Below, in pieces: positions 20,329 to 31,800 of a stretch of DNA of 64,000 nt. Source of the DNA: Rhynchospora pubera (lineage: Eukaryota; Streptophyta; Magnoliopsida; Poales; Cyperaceae); assembly GCA_028095005.1 (NCBI GenBank), contig CM051460.1:234750742-234814741 (forward strand), given 5' to 3'. The position numbers and the translations under genes are program-made. Each line of letters opens with the position of its first letter. The first letter of the stretch is position 1. The notes under the pieces are model-generated. The model was not told where the DNA came from and searched no databases. It saw only the letters and a list, made by a program, of their open reading frames with translations.

Positions 20329-23300
20329 GTTTGTTTGTTATCATCATTCAAGAGAAGTGCTTGGATCATAGATAGTGGTTGTTCACATCACATGACGGGT
20401 GATGAATCTTGTTTCAAGACACTTGAACCTTTTGATGGTGGTGAGGTTACTTTTGGTAATAATCTTAGGAAGAGCTCTATTATTGGTATAGGCCCGGTTG
20501 GAAACCAAAATCTAACGGTTTTTAATGTTTACCTTGTGGATGGTCTCAACTACAAACTTTTAAGTGTGAGCCAATTATGTGATGCGGGATATTATTTGAA
20601 GTTTGATCACTCCTCTTGTTTTGTGCATCAAATTTCGGATAATTCTCTTGTTTACACGGGACAAAGGAAAAAGGATGTCTATTACTTGAACTTTGATCAC
20701 TTCACAAATGGTGAACAATGCTTTAGTGCCATAGCTACCGGTTCATGGTTATGGCATAGAAGACTTGGTCACGTTTCTCTAGACTCCATTAAGAAACTTG
20801 TGAAATTGAAACTTGTCCGTGGCCTTCCATCACATAAACTTGACTTGAATGGGTTGTGTGAAGCTTGCATGAAGGGCAAGCAAATCAAGTCTAGTTTCAA
20901 AACCAAAGAGATCATCTCAACTTCTCAACCTTTACAATTGCTTCATATGGACTTGTTTGGACCAATCAATGTCTTGAGTATTAGTAAGAAAAAGTATGTC
21001 TTTGTGGTGGTAGATGACTATAGTCGCTTTACTTGGATTTTCTTTCTTGCTCACAAGGAAGAAGCATTTGACCATTTTGTTAAATTTAGCAATCGGTTTG
21101 AAAACGAAAAAGGGTTGAAAATTTCTAGAATTCGTAGTGACCATGGAAGGGAATTTGAAAATGCTAAATTTGATGAATTGTGCATAGAAAAAAGATATAA
21201 ACAAGAGTTTTCCGCTCCACGCACCTTACAAGAATTAGCACGCACCATGCTACATGAATTTGCCGTACCAAAATTTCTTTGGGCCGAAGCGGTAAATACG
21301 ACATGTCATGTAGTAAATCGTGCATGCATTCGTTCTCAACTCAAGAAAACTCCTTTTGAATTATGGTTCGGTCATACTCCTAATATATCCTATTTCCGTG
21401 TATTTGGCTCCAAATGTTTTGTCCTTGATGAGTCTCCTAAAGTAACCAAGTTTGATGCCAAGTCTTTACCCGGTATTTTTGTTGGTTATTCAACCACAAG
21501 CAAAGCGTATAGAGTCTATTTGCCAAACTCAAAGGTAGTTATTGAGTCTATTAATGTCAAATTTGATGAAAAAGTCCTTGAGGAATCCAAGGAAGGTAAC
21601 TCTATTGTAGGTACAAATGTGAAAGAAACTACACAAGAAATCGAGTCACAACCTCAAGCACAACCACCGGTGATCATTGAGGAGCCTTTGAACCGGGTTG
21701 ATGACATTTTGATAGGGGGAGAGACTCATGAGGAGGGTATTTTAGACACAACTCAAAATGAAACGCCTCATGATGATCCTCAACCTCAACCGTCTCCCCA
21801 ACCGGTTCATGAGCCTCCCGAAGTGCTTAGAGAAATTTCCTCTCATCCTCTTACTAATGTCATAGGTGACCCTAGGGAAGGTGTTAGGACTAGGTCTAGT
21901 TTGCACCAAACTATTGGTCATTGTGCCTTTGTTTCTCAACTTGAACCAAAATCCTTCAAAGAGGCCAATGTTGACCCAAATTGGATTGTTGCCATGCAAG
22001 AAAAGTTGAACCAATTTGAAAGAAATTAAGTTTGGGAACTTGTACCATTACCAAAGGGTAAGCAAGTTATTGGTACCAAATGGGTTTTTAGAAACAAGCT
22101 AAGTGAGAATGGTATTGTGGTTAGAAACAAAACCCGTTTGGTTGCACAAGGTTTCAAGCAACAAGAAGGTATTGATTTTGAGGAGACCTTTGCACCGGTT
22201 TCTCGTCTTGAATCCATTAGAATGCTCTTGGCTTTTGCCGCTAACAAAGGCTTTACCCTATTCCAAATGGATGTCAAGAGTGCTTTTCTAAATGGTTGGA
22301 TAGATGAGGAAGTTTATGTCCAACAACCATCCGGTTTTGTTGACCATTTTAATCCGGACCATGTGTATAAGCTTCACAAAGCTTTGTATGGTTTAAAGCA
22401 AGCTCCTAGAACTTGGTATGGTAGACTTTGTACCTTTCTTCTAGACAATGGTTTTAGTAGGGGCAAAATGAATACAACTCTTTTTACTAAGAAAAGAGAT
22501 GACCATTTGCTACTTGTGCAAATTTATGTGGATGATATTATCTTTGGCTCCACTAATGCAACTCTTGCCCAAGAGTTTTCTTCTTTGATGAGTAGTGAAT
22601 TTGAGATGAGCATGATGGGAGAACTCACTTTCTTCTTGGGGCTTCAAATCAAACAACTCAAGGATGGTATCTTTTTGAACCAAGTCAAATATGCCAAGGA
22701 GTTAGTGAAGAAATTCGGTGTTGAAGATAGCAAGAGTTTAGACACACCCATGGGCAAAAGTGCGAATATCGATGCGGATGAGAAAGGAAAGCCTATGGAC
22801 ATAACTCTCTATCGGGGCATGATCGGTAGCCTACTCTATCTCACGGCTAGTAGGCCGGATATTATGTATGCCGTATGTCTATGTGCTAGGTACCAAGCCA
22901 ATCCTAAGGAGTCTCACCACAAAGCAATAAAACGTATCTTACGATACGTCAAGGGTACTCAAAACCTAGATCTTTGGTATGGTAGACAAATCGAACTAGA
23001 CTTGTTAGGTTATACCGATGCCGATTTTGCCGGTGACCGTATGGACCGCAAAAGTACTAGTGGAACTTGCCAATTTCTTGGTGGTTCACTTGTATCTTGG
23101 TCTAGCCGCAAGCAAACTTCGGTTGCTCTCTCCACCCGGAAGCGGAATATGTAGCGGCCGGTTGTTGTTGCACCCAACTTCTTTGGATGATGCAAACCCT
23201 TAGGGATTTTGAGTTAGATTTCCAAAAGGTACCAATCTTGTGTGACAATACTAGTGCCATCCTTATATCCAAAAATCCGGTATTGCACTCTAGAACCAAG

Positions 23301-23471
23301 CACATAGAGATACAACATCATTTTATCCGTGATCATGTTGAGAAAAGTGATGTGGAATTGGTCTACATCGACACAAAGGAGCAAATCGCCGTTATCTTCA
23401 CCAAAACTCTTCCAACACAACAACATCTTGAACTTAGGTTCAAACTTGGTATGCTTGAACTCAAAGATTAA
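20329..23471 (+). pseudogene. pol of the large copia element, broken
   Basis: The frame opens after TAG at 20326 and has no ATG near its start, so pol depends on gag, splicing or recoding. Domains in order: protease (IIDSGCSHHMTG, about 20350), pre-integrase zinc finger (LWHRRLGH...CEACMKGK, 20749-20880), integrase core with the first two catalytic Asp (HMDLFGP, RSDHGREF), reverse transcriptase (TKWVFRNK; active site YVDDIIFGS at about 22525) and RNase H (GYTDADFAGD). Breaks: a short in-frame deletion near 21222, removing the stretch that carries the third catalytic residue of integrase; TAA at 22027-22029; and a one-base loss near 23135 that shifts the last third of RNase H into the frame ending at 23471. 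The copy cannot make a working polyprotein. Confidence 0.92.
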
Positions 23472-24504
23472 ATTTATGCATGTCATGGTGTTGTCTTTGT
23501 TGTTTGGAGCTTATTTCAGTTTAAATTAGTTTTATTTCTTTTGAAAACCATGAAAAATAAGTTTTTAACTATTTCGGTCTTAATTTTCTGAATTTTCTGG
23601 TTTCTGTTGACTCTGGCGTTACACAACGCCATTCAGCGTCGTGCAACGCAAGAGTAACGTTAGTTTAAAATGAATTTATGCTGAATTTTGAATTCTGTCG
23701 AGTTAAACGTTGTACAACGCTGCCTACCGTTGCACAACGCTTGTTTGACTTTTTCTTGTAACGTTGCACAACGTTGACTATCGTTGTACAACGCTGTCTG
23801 TTTTGTTTTAATTTTCCTTTGTTGAATTTTAAAATCTGTCGCGTTCAACGTTATACAACGCTGGATACCGTTGTACAACGCCAGTCTGTTGTTTTTTACT
23901 TAACGTTGTACAACGCTGTCCACCGTTGTAAGACGTTGATTTATTTCTTTATTTTTTTATTTTTTTATTATTATTATTTATTTGTTTGGCTTTAGTGTTG
24001 CACAACGCCCTTTAACGTTGCACAACGCTGGGTTGTCAGTCTCTGCTCAATTTTCGCTGTTTTGACTTCTGCGTTATTCAACGCCCTTTGGCGTTACTTA
24101 ACGGTGGACGCGTTTTTAACAGATGCGACCCCACCTTTTCTTCTTCCTCTTCTTTTTCTCTCTCAAATCCGAACCCCCTTCTATTTTTCTCTCTTTCTCT
24201 CCAACTCACACCCTTTCATCTCTCTCTCTCAATACTCTCTCAATTCTCTCTCTCCACTCCAACCAAAACCACCAAAATACTTCTCTCTCTCTCCTCTCCA
24301 CCCTCATACCCTCAAATCACACACACTCTCTCTCTCTCTATCTCTCAATCTACCGAAACCCTAGCCACCGCCATCACCGTCAATTCCGACGATCCGACCG
24401 TCGGATTTTCGATCGGCTTCGGTTCTGTGCTCTCCAGGGTCATCTCATCCTCTCCCGCTCTTCAATTTAAAGGTTTAACCTCATCCTTTCTCTCTCAATT
24501 TTCA
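23472..24504. repeat. Palindrome-rich spacer between pol and extra ORF
   Basis: About 14 copies of the ACGTTGTACAACGCT-type palindrome lie between 23615 and 24105, in the same style as in the LTR but not simple copies of it. They are followed by a pyrimidine-rich tract (24125-24360) that resembles a 5' leader. An open frame through 24088-24504 is low-complexity Ser/Pro/Leu sequence and is probably not coding. The arrangement array, CT-rich leader, ATG suggests a promoter for the ORF that follows. Confidence 0.7.
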
Positions 24505-25805
24505 ATGGAACCGAAAACCGCTACCAACAAACGGTTTAAGCGCAACCCCAAGGGTGCTTCCTCATCCAACCCACCGGTTCAACCCGACCAACCAATTCCA
24601 ATGGATATACCACCGGTACCGTGGATTGGACCCTCTCTTCCTCAAACAATTACCTATTCAAAGACTCGGCCTCGTTCATGCATTTTTGCCAATACCGTGA
24701 TGTCAATCGCGAGTGTTCCGAGTGCTTCTTCTTTGAGCACCCCTATGGTGTCTACCACTTGAATCCAAGGGAATTGACTTGGATTAAAAAAAAGATTGAA
24801 TATTGGAATATGGCGGGTCTTCTCGCACATTCTCAACCGTACAACCCGTCATTGATCAAGCTCTTCTATGCCAATCTCACAATGACGTGGACCGATGGCC
24901 ACCCAACCGCCAACTCCTATGTCCTCGGTCGCCACATCTCAATCACCGAGGAAACCTTGGCCAACCTTCTCGGCCTCGACAATGACAACTTGGAGATTTA
25001 CATTCATGCCAATTGGCCCCGCGAATTACCTCCGTATGACGAGTACCACCGCTTCTTTTATTGTTGGAGGAACTACAACGTTCGCCAATTCACCGCCACC
25101 GAGCTACCGGCCTTGCACCGCCTTCTCTTCCTCTTCATCAACAACATTATCACTCCGAAGGCAACAATCAAGACCAATGTGGAGCAATTCGCCGTATTTC
25201 TCCTTCGCTCTCTCCTTGAGATGAATCAAAAGGTGAATCTCCCTTTTATCATGCTTGCACATATGGCACGGGCCGATACCTCTCCTCGCTTTTCTTTTCC
25301 ATATGCCCACATTATTTAATCCGTTCTAATTGAAAGCGGCATCCCTCATGACACACCTCTTTGGGGCGAACCTGTGCCCGAAAATGCAATTGCCAATCCC
25401 GAAAACCTCATGGCACATCTCACCGGTACCGGATGGACGGTCCAAGATGATGACTCTATTGTGCCCGGTGCATTCCACCGCAATAACTACATCTTCCGCC
25501 CAAATGCCACCATCAATCAATACGAGGAGATAGGCAATGAACCATTGCATGTGCCCGGCGAACGGATGGAGGGTCAAGGCGCACCTCAAGACTTCCATGC
25601 CTATCTTGATGCCAAATTCGCCGCCTTGACCACTCACATTGACACGCGGTTCAACACAATTGAGGAAAATTTGACCGCTTACCAAGCCAAGACCGATGCA
25701 TCGATCACTCATCTCAAGGATGAGATGATCAACCTTTGGGGAAAGATGGAGCTCCATCTCAAGAGGGGATCCGGTAGTGGCGCGGGTGATGATGATGAGG
25801 AGTAG
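24505..25805 (+). pseudogene. Extra sense ORF downstream of pol, broken
   Basis: It starts ATG at 24505 (MEPKTATNKRFKRNPKGASS, a basic N-terminus with a possible nuclear-localisation stretch). A frame change between about 24600 and 24650 leads into a well-conserved-looking domain with HPYGVYHLNPRE, LIKLFYANLTMTW, GRHISITEETLANLLGLDND and LPALHRLLFLFINN. The frame has TAA at 25317-25319, then continues to 25805 with a coiled coil (about 25600-25760) and an acidic tail GDDDEE. From memory the FYANL core matches the family called 'putative plant transposon protein'. It has no signal peptide or transmembrane segment that I can see, so I would not call it an envelope protein. Its function is unknown. 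Confidence 0.75.
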
Positions 25806-26138
25806 TCGAGCCGAAACCGTCTCCAAGCCTTAGCCCTACCTTTTTTATTCTATTTTAATTTTCGTAGTTTATTTGCTTTTCGTATCTCTTGTGTGATTTT
25901 TCGGGTTTTTGAATGATTAAGTTGTGCTAAATGGATTTGTTTTGTTTTTTGGATGTTGTATGAATTATGTTATGTTTTAATGAATTATGTTTGTGCTAAA
26001 TGACTTCGTTTTTAGCTCTTTTTCTTTTAATATGCATGCATGGTCTATAATTGTTAGTATATGCCCTCGTTAAACCTTGTTAGATACCCCTAATCAAATG
26101 AACTTAGTGGCCAAATTCTTTTCGAAAGGGGGAGGATC

Positions 26139-26288
26139 GTTATGGTTTTTATTCAAGGGCGATTTGGGTATTCTTTTCCCTATTTTCAAAAAGGGGGAGA
26201 ATTAGGTAATTTGTGGTATTCCGCCTTGTTATATCAAGTCCCAAATTTACCTTAGATGTTGTTTTGCAACTCGGCAAAAGGGGGAGAT
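26139..26288 (+). promoter_or_regulatory. Three polypurine tracts before the 3' LTR
   Basis: GAAAGGGGGAGGA (about 26137), AAAAAGGGGGAGAA (about 26190) and AAAAGGGGGAGATT (26276-26289) occur within 150 bp. The last one abuts TGTTGG of the 3' LTR and should be the plus-strand primer. The others are near copies. Confidence 0.8.
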
Positions 26289-27858
26289 TGTTGGTTAAAC
26301 ATTTTCTCTCGATTTGCCGATTTGCAAAACAACACCGAAACCCTTAAAACTAACATATCTTCTTAGTGCTTTATAACTAGATTTATTGAAGAATGGATTA
26401 AAGCAAGTGTGGCACTTAGTTTGGAGCTTCAAGAGATTATTTTGGTCTAGTTAGATTCAGTAATTAAGGTTTAATTAAACTCTAAACTAATCTCAATCAA
26501 TTTGTTGGTAAAATGCTCAGTTTTTCTGTCCAGCGTCATACAACGCTAGTTGCCGTTACACAACGCAGCGTTAATTCGCTCTTAAATTGCAAAATCTCTG
26601 ACAAGGTTGGAACAGCGTTACACAACGCTCAGTGGCGTTGTGCAACGTTAGTTCATTTATTTTTAAACCAGTTAAATCCATTATTTCCCCTTGTCAGAAC
26701 GTTGTGCAACGCTAAGTAACGTTACACAACATTTCCGCTCCTATGTTGTGTAACGCTATTCAGCGTTGTACAACGTAGTCATGAAGCAGGCAACTCTGCA
26801 TTGCTCAGACATCGATCTGCATCGATGCTGCATGCATGCTGCCTTGTTCCATGCATCGTAGCGTTGTGTAACGCTCTAAACTTCGCTCAGACTTCGCTCA
26901 TTCGCTCTGGACGCGTAGTGCAACGCTGACTAGCGTTGTGCAACGGCGACGTTGTGTGACGCCAGTCAGCGTCGTATGACGTTCTGACAATATTGTTTGA
27001 GTTTGCCAGTTCTGCTTTGATTCTTTTCTTAACTTTGTTGTGCAACGCTACCCAGCGTTACACAACGCTCTGACAAGTTCCAACGGAACTGTCGAGCTTC
27101 TGCTTTGAACTTTTGCTGAAGCGTTGTGCAACGCTATACAGCGTTACACAACGCTCTGACAACTCACAACGTTATTGTCTGTGACCGTTTAATTTTTCAA
27201 CGGCTATTTCAGCGTTGTACAACGGCATATAGCGTTGTATAACGGCAGAGTCTGTTTTGACTGGTTTTTGGAGCTGTTGGCGCCCTCTATATATATGGGG
27301 CCTCTTGGAATTGTTTAGATACTTTTTGAAACCTTTGAAACTCCTCCTTTTTGAGTTCCAACCAGTTAGACATTACTCTCTCTTGTGTTTGAGCATTATT
27401 TTAGCAAAATCATTGAGATTAGAGTGTGCAAAACCAATCCACTAGTGTTAATTGCTAGATTTGTTGAGTGATTTGGTTAGAGCCTCAATCCTTTGAGTGT
27501 TAGAGCTTGTTTAATTGAGTTAGGCCAATCCACCTTGAGAGTGATTGTAACAAGGTGATTTGGTTCGAATTTGTAGTCCCGTTCGTGTGGAATTGAACGG
27601 AGCGCGCTCATTTCGAGGTTGCGAAACTCCCGGAGACGTACGACTAAGGCTAGCACTTCCTAGCGGGTCGGAACTCCGTAATATATCGCGTGTCACTTCT
27701 TCTCTTCTCTCTTTACCTTTTTTGAATTGTGAATTGCTTGTGATTTGATTGTGTTTTGTTAGAACAAGTTTGAATTGAACCAAATATTGACCATATCGAT
27801 TTAGAACTTTGTTTTTGTGCCTATTCACCCCCCTCTAGACCTTTAATTAGGGACAACA
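26289..27858 (+). repeat. 3' LTR, complete
   Basis: It starts TGTTGGTTAAAC after the polypurine tract and ends GGGACAACA, about 1570 bp. It carries the same palindrome array and TATA box (27287-27296) as the 5' LTR. It includes the first 49 bp that are missing from the 5' LTR. Confidence 0.9.
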
Positions 27859-28337
27859 AGAACAATATGTAAAATCTCTTTGCCCATATCCAAAGTTCTA
27901 TTACCAAAAAAATTAGTACCTAAAGTTTCTATTAAAACAAGAGATTTCTTTGCAATTTTATATTGATAGTTATACTAAACAAGAACAAATTACTAGATAG
28001 ACCGTGGTGACTGATACCTAATCTATCTTTATGTAACGACTAAACTACTATAACGAAAATATTTAAGAGTATATTTATTAGTAAATTTTACTCTTAAAGG
28101 TTAGTGCAATAATTAGTTAACTGCACTACACGTTAATTTAATCAATTTATTAGAATATTGTGACTAAATAATAAAAAATGCATTCACAGTTGTCTGTTAA
28201 CATTGTTTAAAATACATTTTGCAGTTTGCAAGCAAAATGTCCACTATTCATAATCTTTTTATCAAGTAACACAAAAGTTTCGCAATATCAATAAAAAACC
28301 ATGATTAAGAAAATAAGAGAATTCAAAACACAAAATT
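27859..28337. other. Intergenic, no feature seen
   Basis: AT-rich flank of the retroelement with no recognisable gene or repeat. Confidence 0.5.
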
Positions 28338-28730
28338 AACGGGTTTCGTAGAAGGGTCAGGTCAGATCGGATTGAGTAATTTTAAAAAAAGATCGGAATA
28401 AAAGGGTTTGTTTTTTAATAGAAGACCGACCCTTCTTGGCCCTTGACCCTTTTTAATCCTTCTACATAATACCAACATTCTTTTTTTTTGAAAAAAATAT
28501 TTTGTAATATCTACCATCTTATGATGATCAAATGATCACTACAATTGTAATATATTAAGTGATCAAGTCGGACGCGGACGTTCAAGACCCATCATCGTAA
28601 AAAATTAAATCCGTCCCTTTCAAAATTCCTAGACCTTTGTCAGTCATGAGCCCTTCAAAAGTCCAATACGGATTTTAGGACTGTCTTCTGAAGGGCGGGT
28701 CAAGGGTCAAGAATTTTTAGACTATCACTA
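28338..28730 (-). mobile_element. hAT-like MITE, partial copy
   Basis: It is related in inverted orientation to 39870-40324. Both contain GGGTTTGTTTTTT, TAGAAGG, GGCCCTTG-type stretches and an end reading AAGAATTTTTAGACTATCACTA here versus TAGTGATAGTTCAAAAATTC there. The left end appears to lack the terminal repeat, so this copy is truncated. Confidence 0.55.
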
Positions 28731-28872
28731 TGTCAACCACCACTTGTGATTATAAATTAAATATGATTACAATTTCACATTTAATACTTTAAAAAACTAC
28801 ATAGTTATACTTCATAATTGGTGCTGCATATGCAGTTCAATACTGCATATACTGTTTGCATATATATATAGA

Positions 28873-29280
28873 GATTGGCTAAAGTATACTCCAGCATACG
28901 GATCAAACTCGTATGCTAAAGTCGTTTCTCAAAATTTAAAATTCAAACAGTCGAGTCAAACCGTTCAAGTTGTTCTCCATGTAAAAATATCCTTCAAAGC
29001 CAAATTTTACATTTTTTCAAATTTTTTTGCTATATATTATGCTATTTTGAAATTGAAGGGTCAGAAATACTCCTTTACAACTCCTTTACAGTGTTTTTTT
29101 TTAAATAGCACAATATATAGCAAAAAAATTAAAAAAAATATAAATTTTGGTTTCCTAGCTAGGAGATTTCAATATGAAGAACAATTTGAAATGTTCGGAT
29201 CGACTGTATACATTTTAGATTTTGAAAAACGACTCCAGCATACGGACTATCTGTACGCTGGAGTATACTTTAGCCAATCT
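28873..29280. mobile_element. Fold-back MITE (TATACTCCAGCATACGG arms)
   Basis: The terminal inverted repeats read GATTGGCTAAAGTATACTCC and its exact complement at the right end. The whole 408 bp folds back on itself. It lies in a TATATA context, so the target duplication is ambiguous. The internal phrase TCAAACCGTTCAAGTTG relates it to the other fold-back MITEs in the window. Confidence 0.88.
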
Positions 29281-29823
29281 ATATAGATATGGCATATCGC
29301 ATATTTAGACCATAATAAATGGCTTATGCATCCACCATACAATGCAATGACATATATATCGGTTTCACTACAGGCCATTAATTTGACGCATTTTGCATGC
29401 CGTAACATTTAAACCCCGGTTTGTAATCACTAATTGTAATGTGAGGTTTTTTCCATGGTATTCAGAATTTGGTAAGGGCATATAAACAGTACTTTATCCT
29501 CCATTTTATTATTATTATTATTTTTGGAATATCCCTCACTAAGAATTACTGTCCAAAAGTTACAATGCAATACCTTTTAAGGACTTTAATCGGTCATCTC
29601 TTGATTCTTCCTGTCGAGTGTCGACCTAGTTTAAAATATTTGACACCTAACAAAAGGATGAAAGAGGGTAAGAGTAAGACTGTAAGTCTGTGTAAGAGCC
29701 TCCCCCTTTCCTATCTTCTCTCAGCTCACATGTTTCAGAGATCAATTGACATAAAATATTACCATTTATCTCCACGGCATTCCCTTCTGTAAACATGCAT
29801 TTAATCTCCTCTCATTCATAGCC
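29281..29823. other. Upstream region of the B3 gene
   Basis: Upstream AT-rich DNA with small chance ORFs. The last part becomes pyrimidine-rich. I see no further repeat with defined ends. Confidence 0.5.
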
Positions 29824-29830
29824 TATAAAT
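29824..29830 (+). promoter_or_regulatory. Likely TATA box of the B3 gene
   Basis: TATAAAT lies 111 bases before the ATG and is followed by a pyrimidine-rich leader (about 29855-29930, many CTCT and TTCT). This is the usual arrangement for a plant promoter. Confidence 0.65.
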
Positions 29831-29934
29831 GCCCCCTTCCATAATATCTGCATGCTCCTCACTTCTCCCCACACACCTTTATCACTCGTTTAATTCTCTT
29901 CTCCATTCTCTCTATTTCTTTTTCTGTAAACGCC

Positions 29935-30985
29935 ATGCTAACAAACCATAGCCCACAAGACTACATCCAAACTTGGACTTGGCAACCCCAAATGAATCCC
30001 CACCACCACCACCATCACCAACTTCCACCACACCTTTACTACACCTATGAGAAAGAGCACATGTTTGAAAAGCCTCTCACCCCGAGCGATGTCGGGAAGC
30101 TAAACCGCCTCGTCATACCGAAACAATATGCTGAGAAATACTTCCCCTTGGACTCTGAATCTGGTGAAAAAGGCCTTCTTCTGAATTTTGAGGATGAATC
30201 TGGAAAATCATGGCGGTTCCGGTACAGCTACTGGACCAGTAGCCAGAGCTATGTGCTTACCAAAGGTTGGAGCCGGTATGTGAAGGAAAAGCGGCTTGAA
30301 GCGGGTGATGTCGTATTTTTTGAACGGATTCATGGGGTCGGTGGCACCGGGGACAGGCTTTATATAATGTGGAGAAAGCGCGGCTCAAGTGCAAATGCAG
30401 GTGCATCGACAGGACCTGTTAGTATGACGGAGCCATGGAGTCCAGCAGCTTGTAGCGGTAATGGCTCATACCCAGCCAGCCCTGTAAGTTCCAGCTACAA
30501 CGGGTACGGCGCCGCCGCGGTGCAACAAGACCAACATAATTATTTTCTTCAAGGTAGGTATTCTTTTTTGGTGAGTAATTATATCTTGTATTAATTTCTG
30601 AATAATGTTGATCCATATTAAATGTGTACGTACGTTGATATCCTACTCCAAAATTTAATACGTACTCTCTCATTTGAATTCTCTCCTTTTCTTTCTCTAA
30701 CCATAATTCTTCAAGTTTACATTTATCATACCTTTTATTACATCCTTCAATGTTTATTCAGGTGATCAAACTAGAAATGTAGAAGGGAGGGGTGCAAATA
30801 ATGTGGTGGCCCCTGCTAACTCAAAGCGGTTGAGACTCTTTGGTGTGAACTTAGACTGTGTCATCACTGAGCCAGAGCCAGAGACCGTACAAGACATGAA
30901 CGGATCAATGTTTGGTATCATGAGCCAGAGTTCATACACACCAGTGCCAAATTATTGGTTAGTTCCCAATCTGCATTTTAAATGA
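29935..30985 (+). CDS. B3-domain transcription factor, NGATHA-like
   Basis: Two exons: 29935-30553 and 30762-30985, joined at CAAG|GTAGG...TTCAG|GTGATC with one base of the split codon on the left; about 280 residues. The N-terminus has a His run (residues 23-28). The B3 DNA-binding domain spans about residues 42-150 (MFEKPLTPSDVGKLNRLVIP, YSYWTSSQSYVLTKGWSRYV, GDVVFFER). Exon 2 carries NSKRLRLFGVNLDC, an RLFGV-type repression motif. Single-B3 proteins with this motif and no AP2 domain are the NGATHA-like repressors that restrict organ and seed growth in the nucleus. The first ATG after the TATA box and leader was taken as start. If the GT at 30959 is used as a donor to the AG before 31475, the protein would end a few residues after NYW instead of in LVPNLHFK. 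Intact in this window. Confidence 0.92.
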
Positions 30986-31800
30986 TATATTTAGTGCCTT
31001 GGCATTATCACATGCATGAATAACTCATGTGGCAAGTTGTGCTTGGTCTTTCTTATGGTCTAAATTTAATTTGAGTTTTTTAATGTCCATTGTACAAGCA
31101 ACCAGAACAATTATTTGATTATTTATTGTATATCAATTATTAAAACTAAGAAGGCCGAGCAATCTCATAATGCTGCCCACCCACTCACACAAACCAACCT
31201 GATTCAGAGTTTCAAACAAACACAAATATGGCAAAATCTGCATGAAATTTGCAAGCGAAGGGATGGATTTTGTGTGCTGTTCACTGAGTAGTAATCCATG
31301 TATAACGAGTATATAATTTGTTATACTAAATTATATATGAAAACTAATTTTTTTTCTTCTAAAGGTTTTAATTTGTTGAATTATTAATCATGCTTACATA
31401 ATAAAATAGATGGTTTTATTAATTAAATGCGTATACAAACTAATTGAAGATTTCAATTCTATATTGATGCTTCAGGAGGAATTCTTGATGACACCAAGGA
31501 TTAAGAGATTCTAAAGGGAGATCCTGAAGCCATGCCTTGAAATCCTACCAACTATATATTTTTTGAAGCACTCCCAAGTGACAGCCATCGTGATTGACTA
31601 ATGTGAAAGGAATGAAACAGGTCATGAAATGGGTAGTTTCGGAAGATGCACATAACCTGATCCTATGTTTCAGCTTTCAAGCAGTCACTCAAGTTTAATT
31701 TTGTCATTTTGAAGTCGCTATCCATTATATTTTCAACTAAGCATACATCCCCCTTTATATCATCTGTAATCTTTTGTTTCTTGGATAGAGAATGGGAATT
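30986..31800 (+). other. 3' region of the B3 gene
   Basis: Probable 3' untranslated region. A stretch starting at about 31475 after TTGATGCTTCAG has coding-like composition and may be a 3' exon. No other gene signal. Confidence 0.4.

Larger units (their letters stand above)
16282..27858 (+). mobile_element. Large Ty1/copia retrotransposon, SIRE/Maximus-like
   Basis: It has two near-identical direct LTRs (about two dozen differences over 1.5 kb counted by eye, mostly transitions), and a primer site complementary to initiator Met tRNA. Then follow gag with two zinc knuckles, pol in copia order (protease, integrase, reverse transcriptase, RNase H), a repeat-rich spacer, an extra sense ORF, and polypurine tracts before the 3' LTR. 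The large size, long LTRs, long gag and the ORF after pol point to the SIRE/Maximus lineage. Several stop codons, frame shifts and an integrase deletion make this copy defective. The 5' LTR is clipped at its left end. Confidence 0.92.

Noticed and set aside
24088..24504. Open frame upstream of the extra ORF
   Set aside because: Low-complexity Ser/Pro/Leu sequence from a CT-rich leader; the later ATG starts a more plausible protein.
24505..25805. Envelope gene of a retrovirus-like element
   Set aside because: No signal peptide, cleavage site or membrane anchor was seen, so the env label is not supported.
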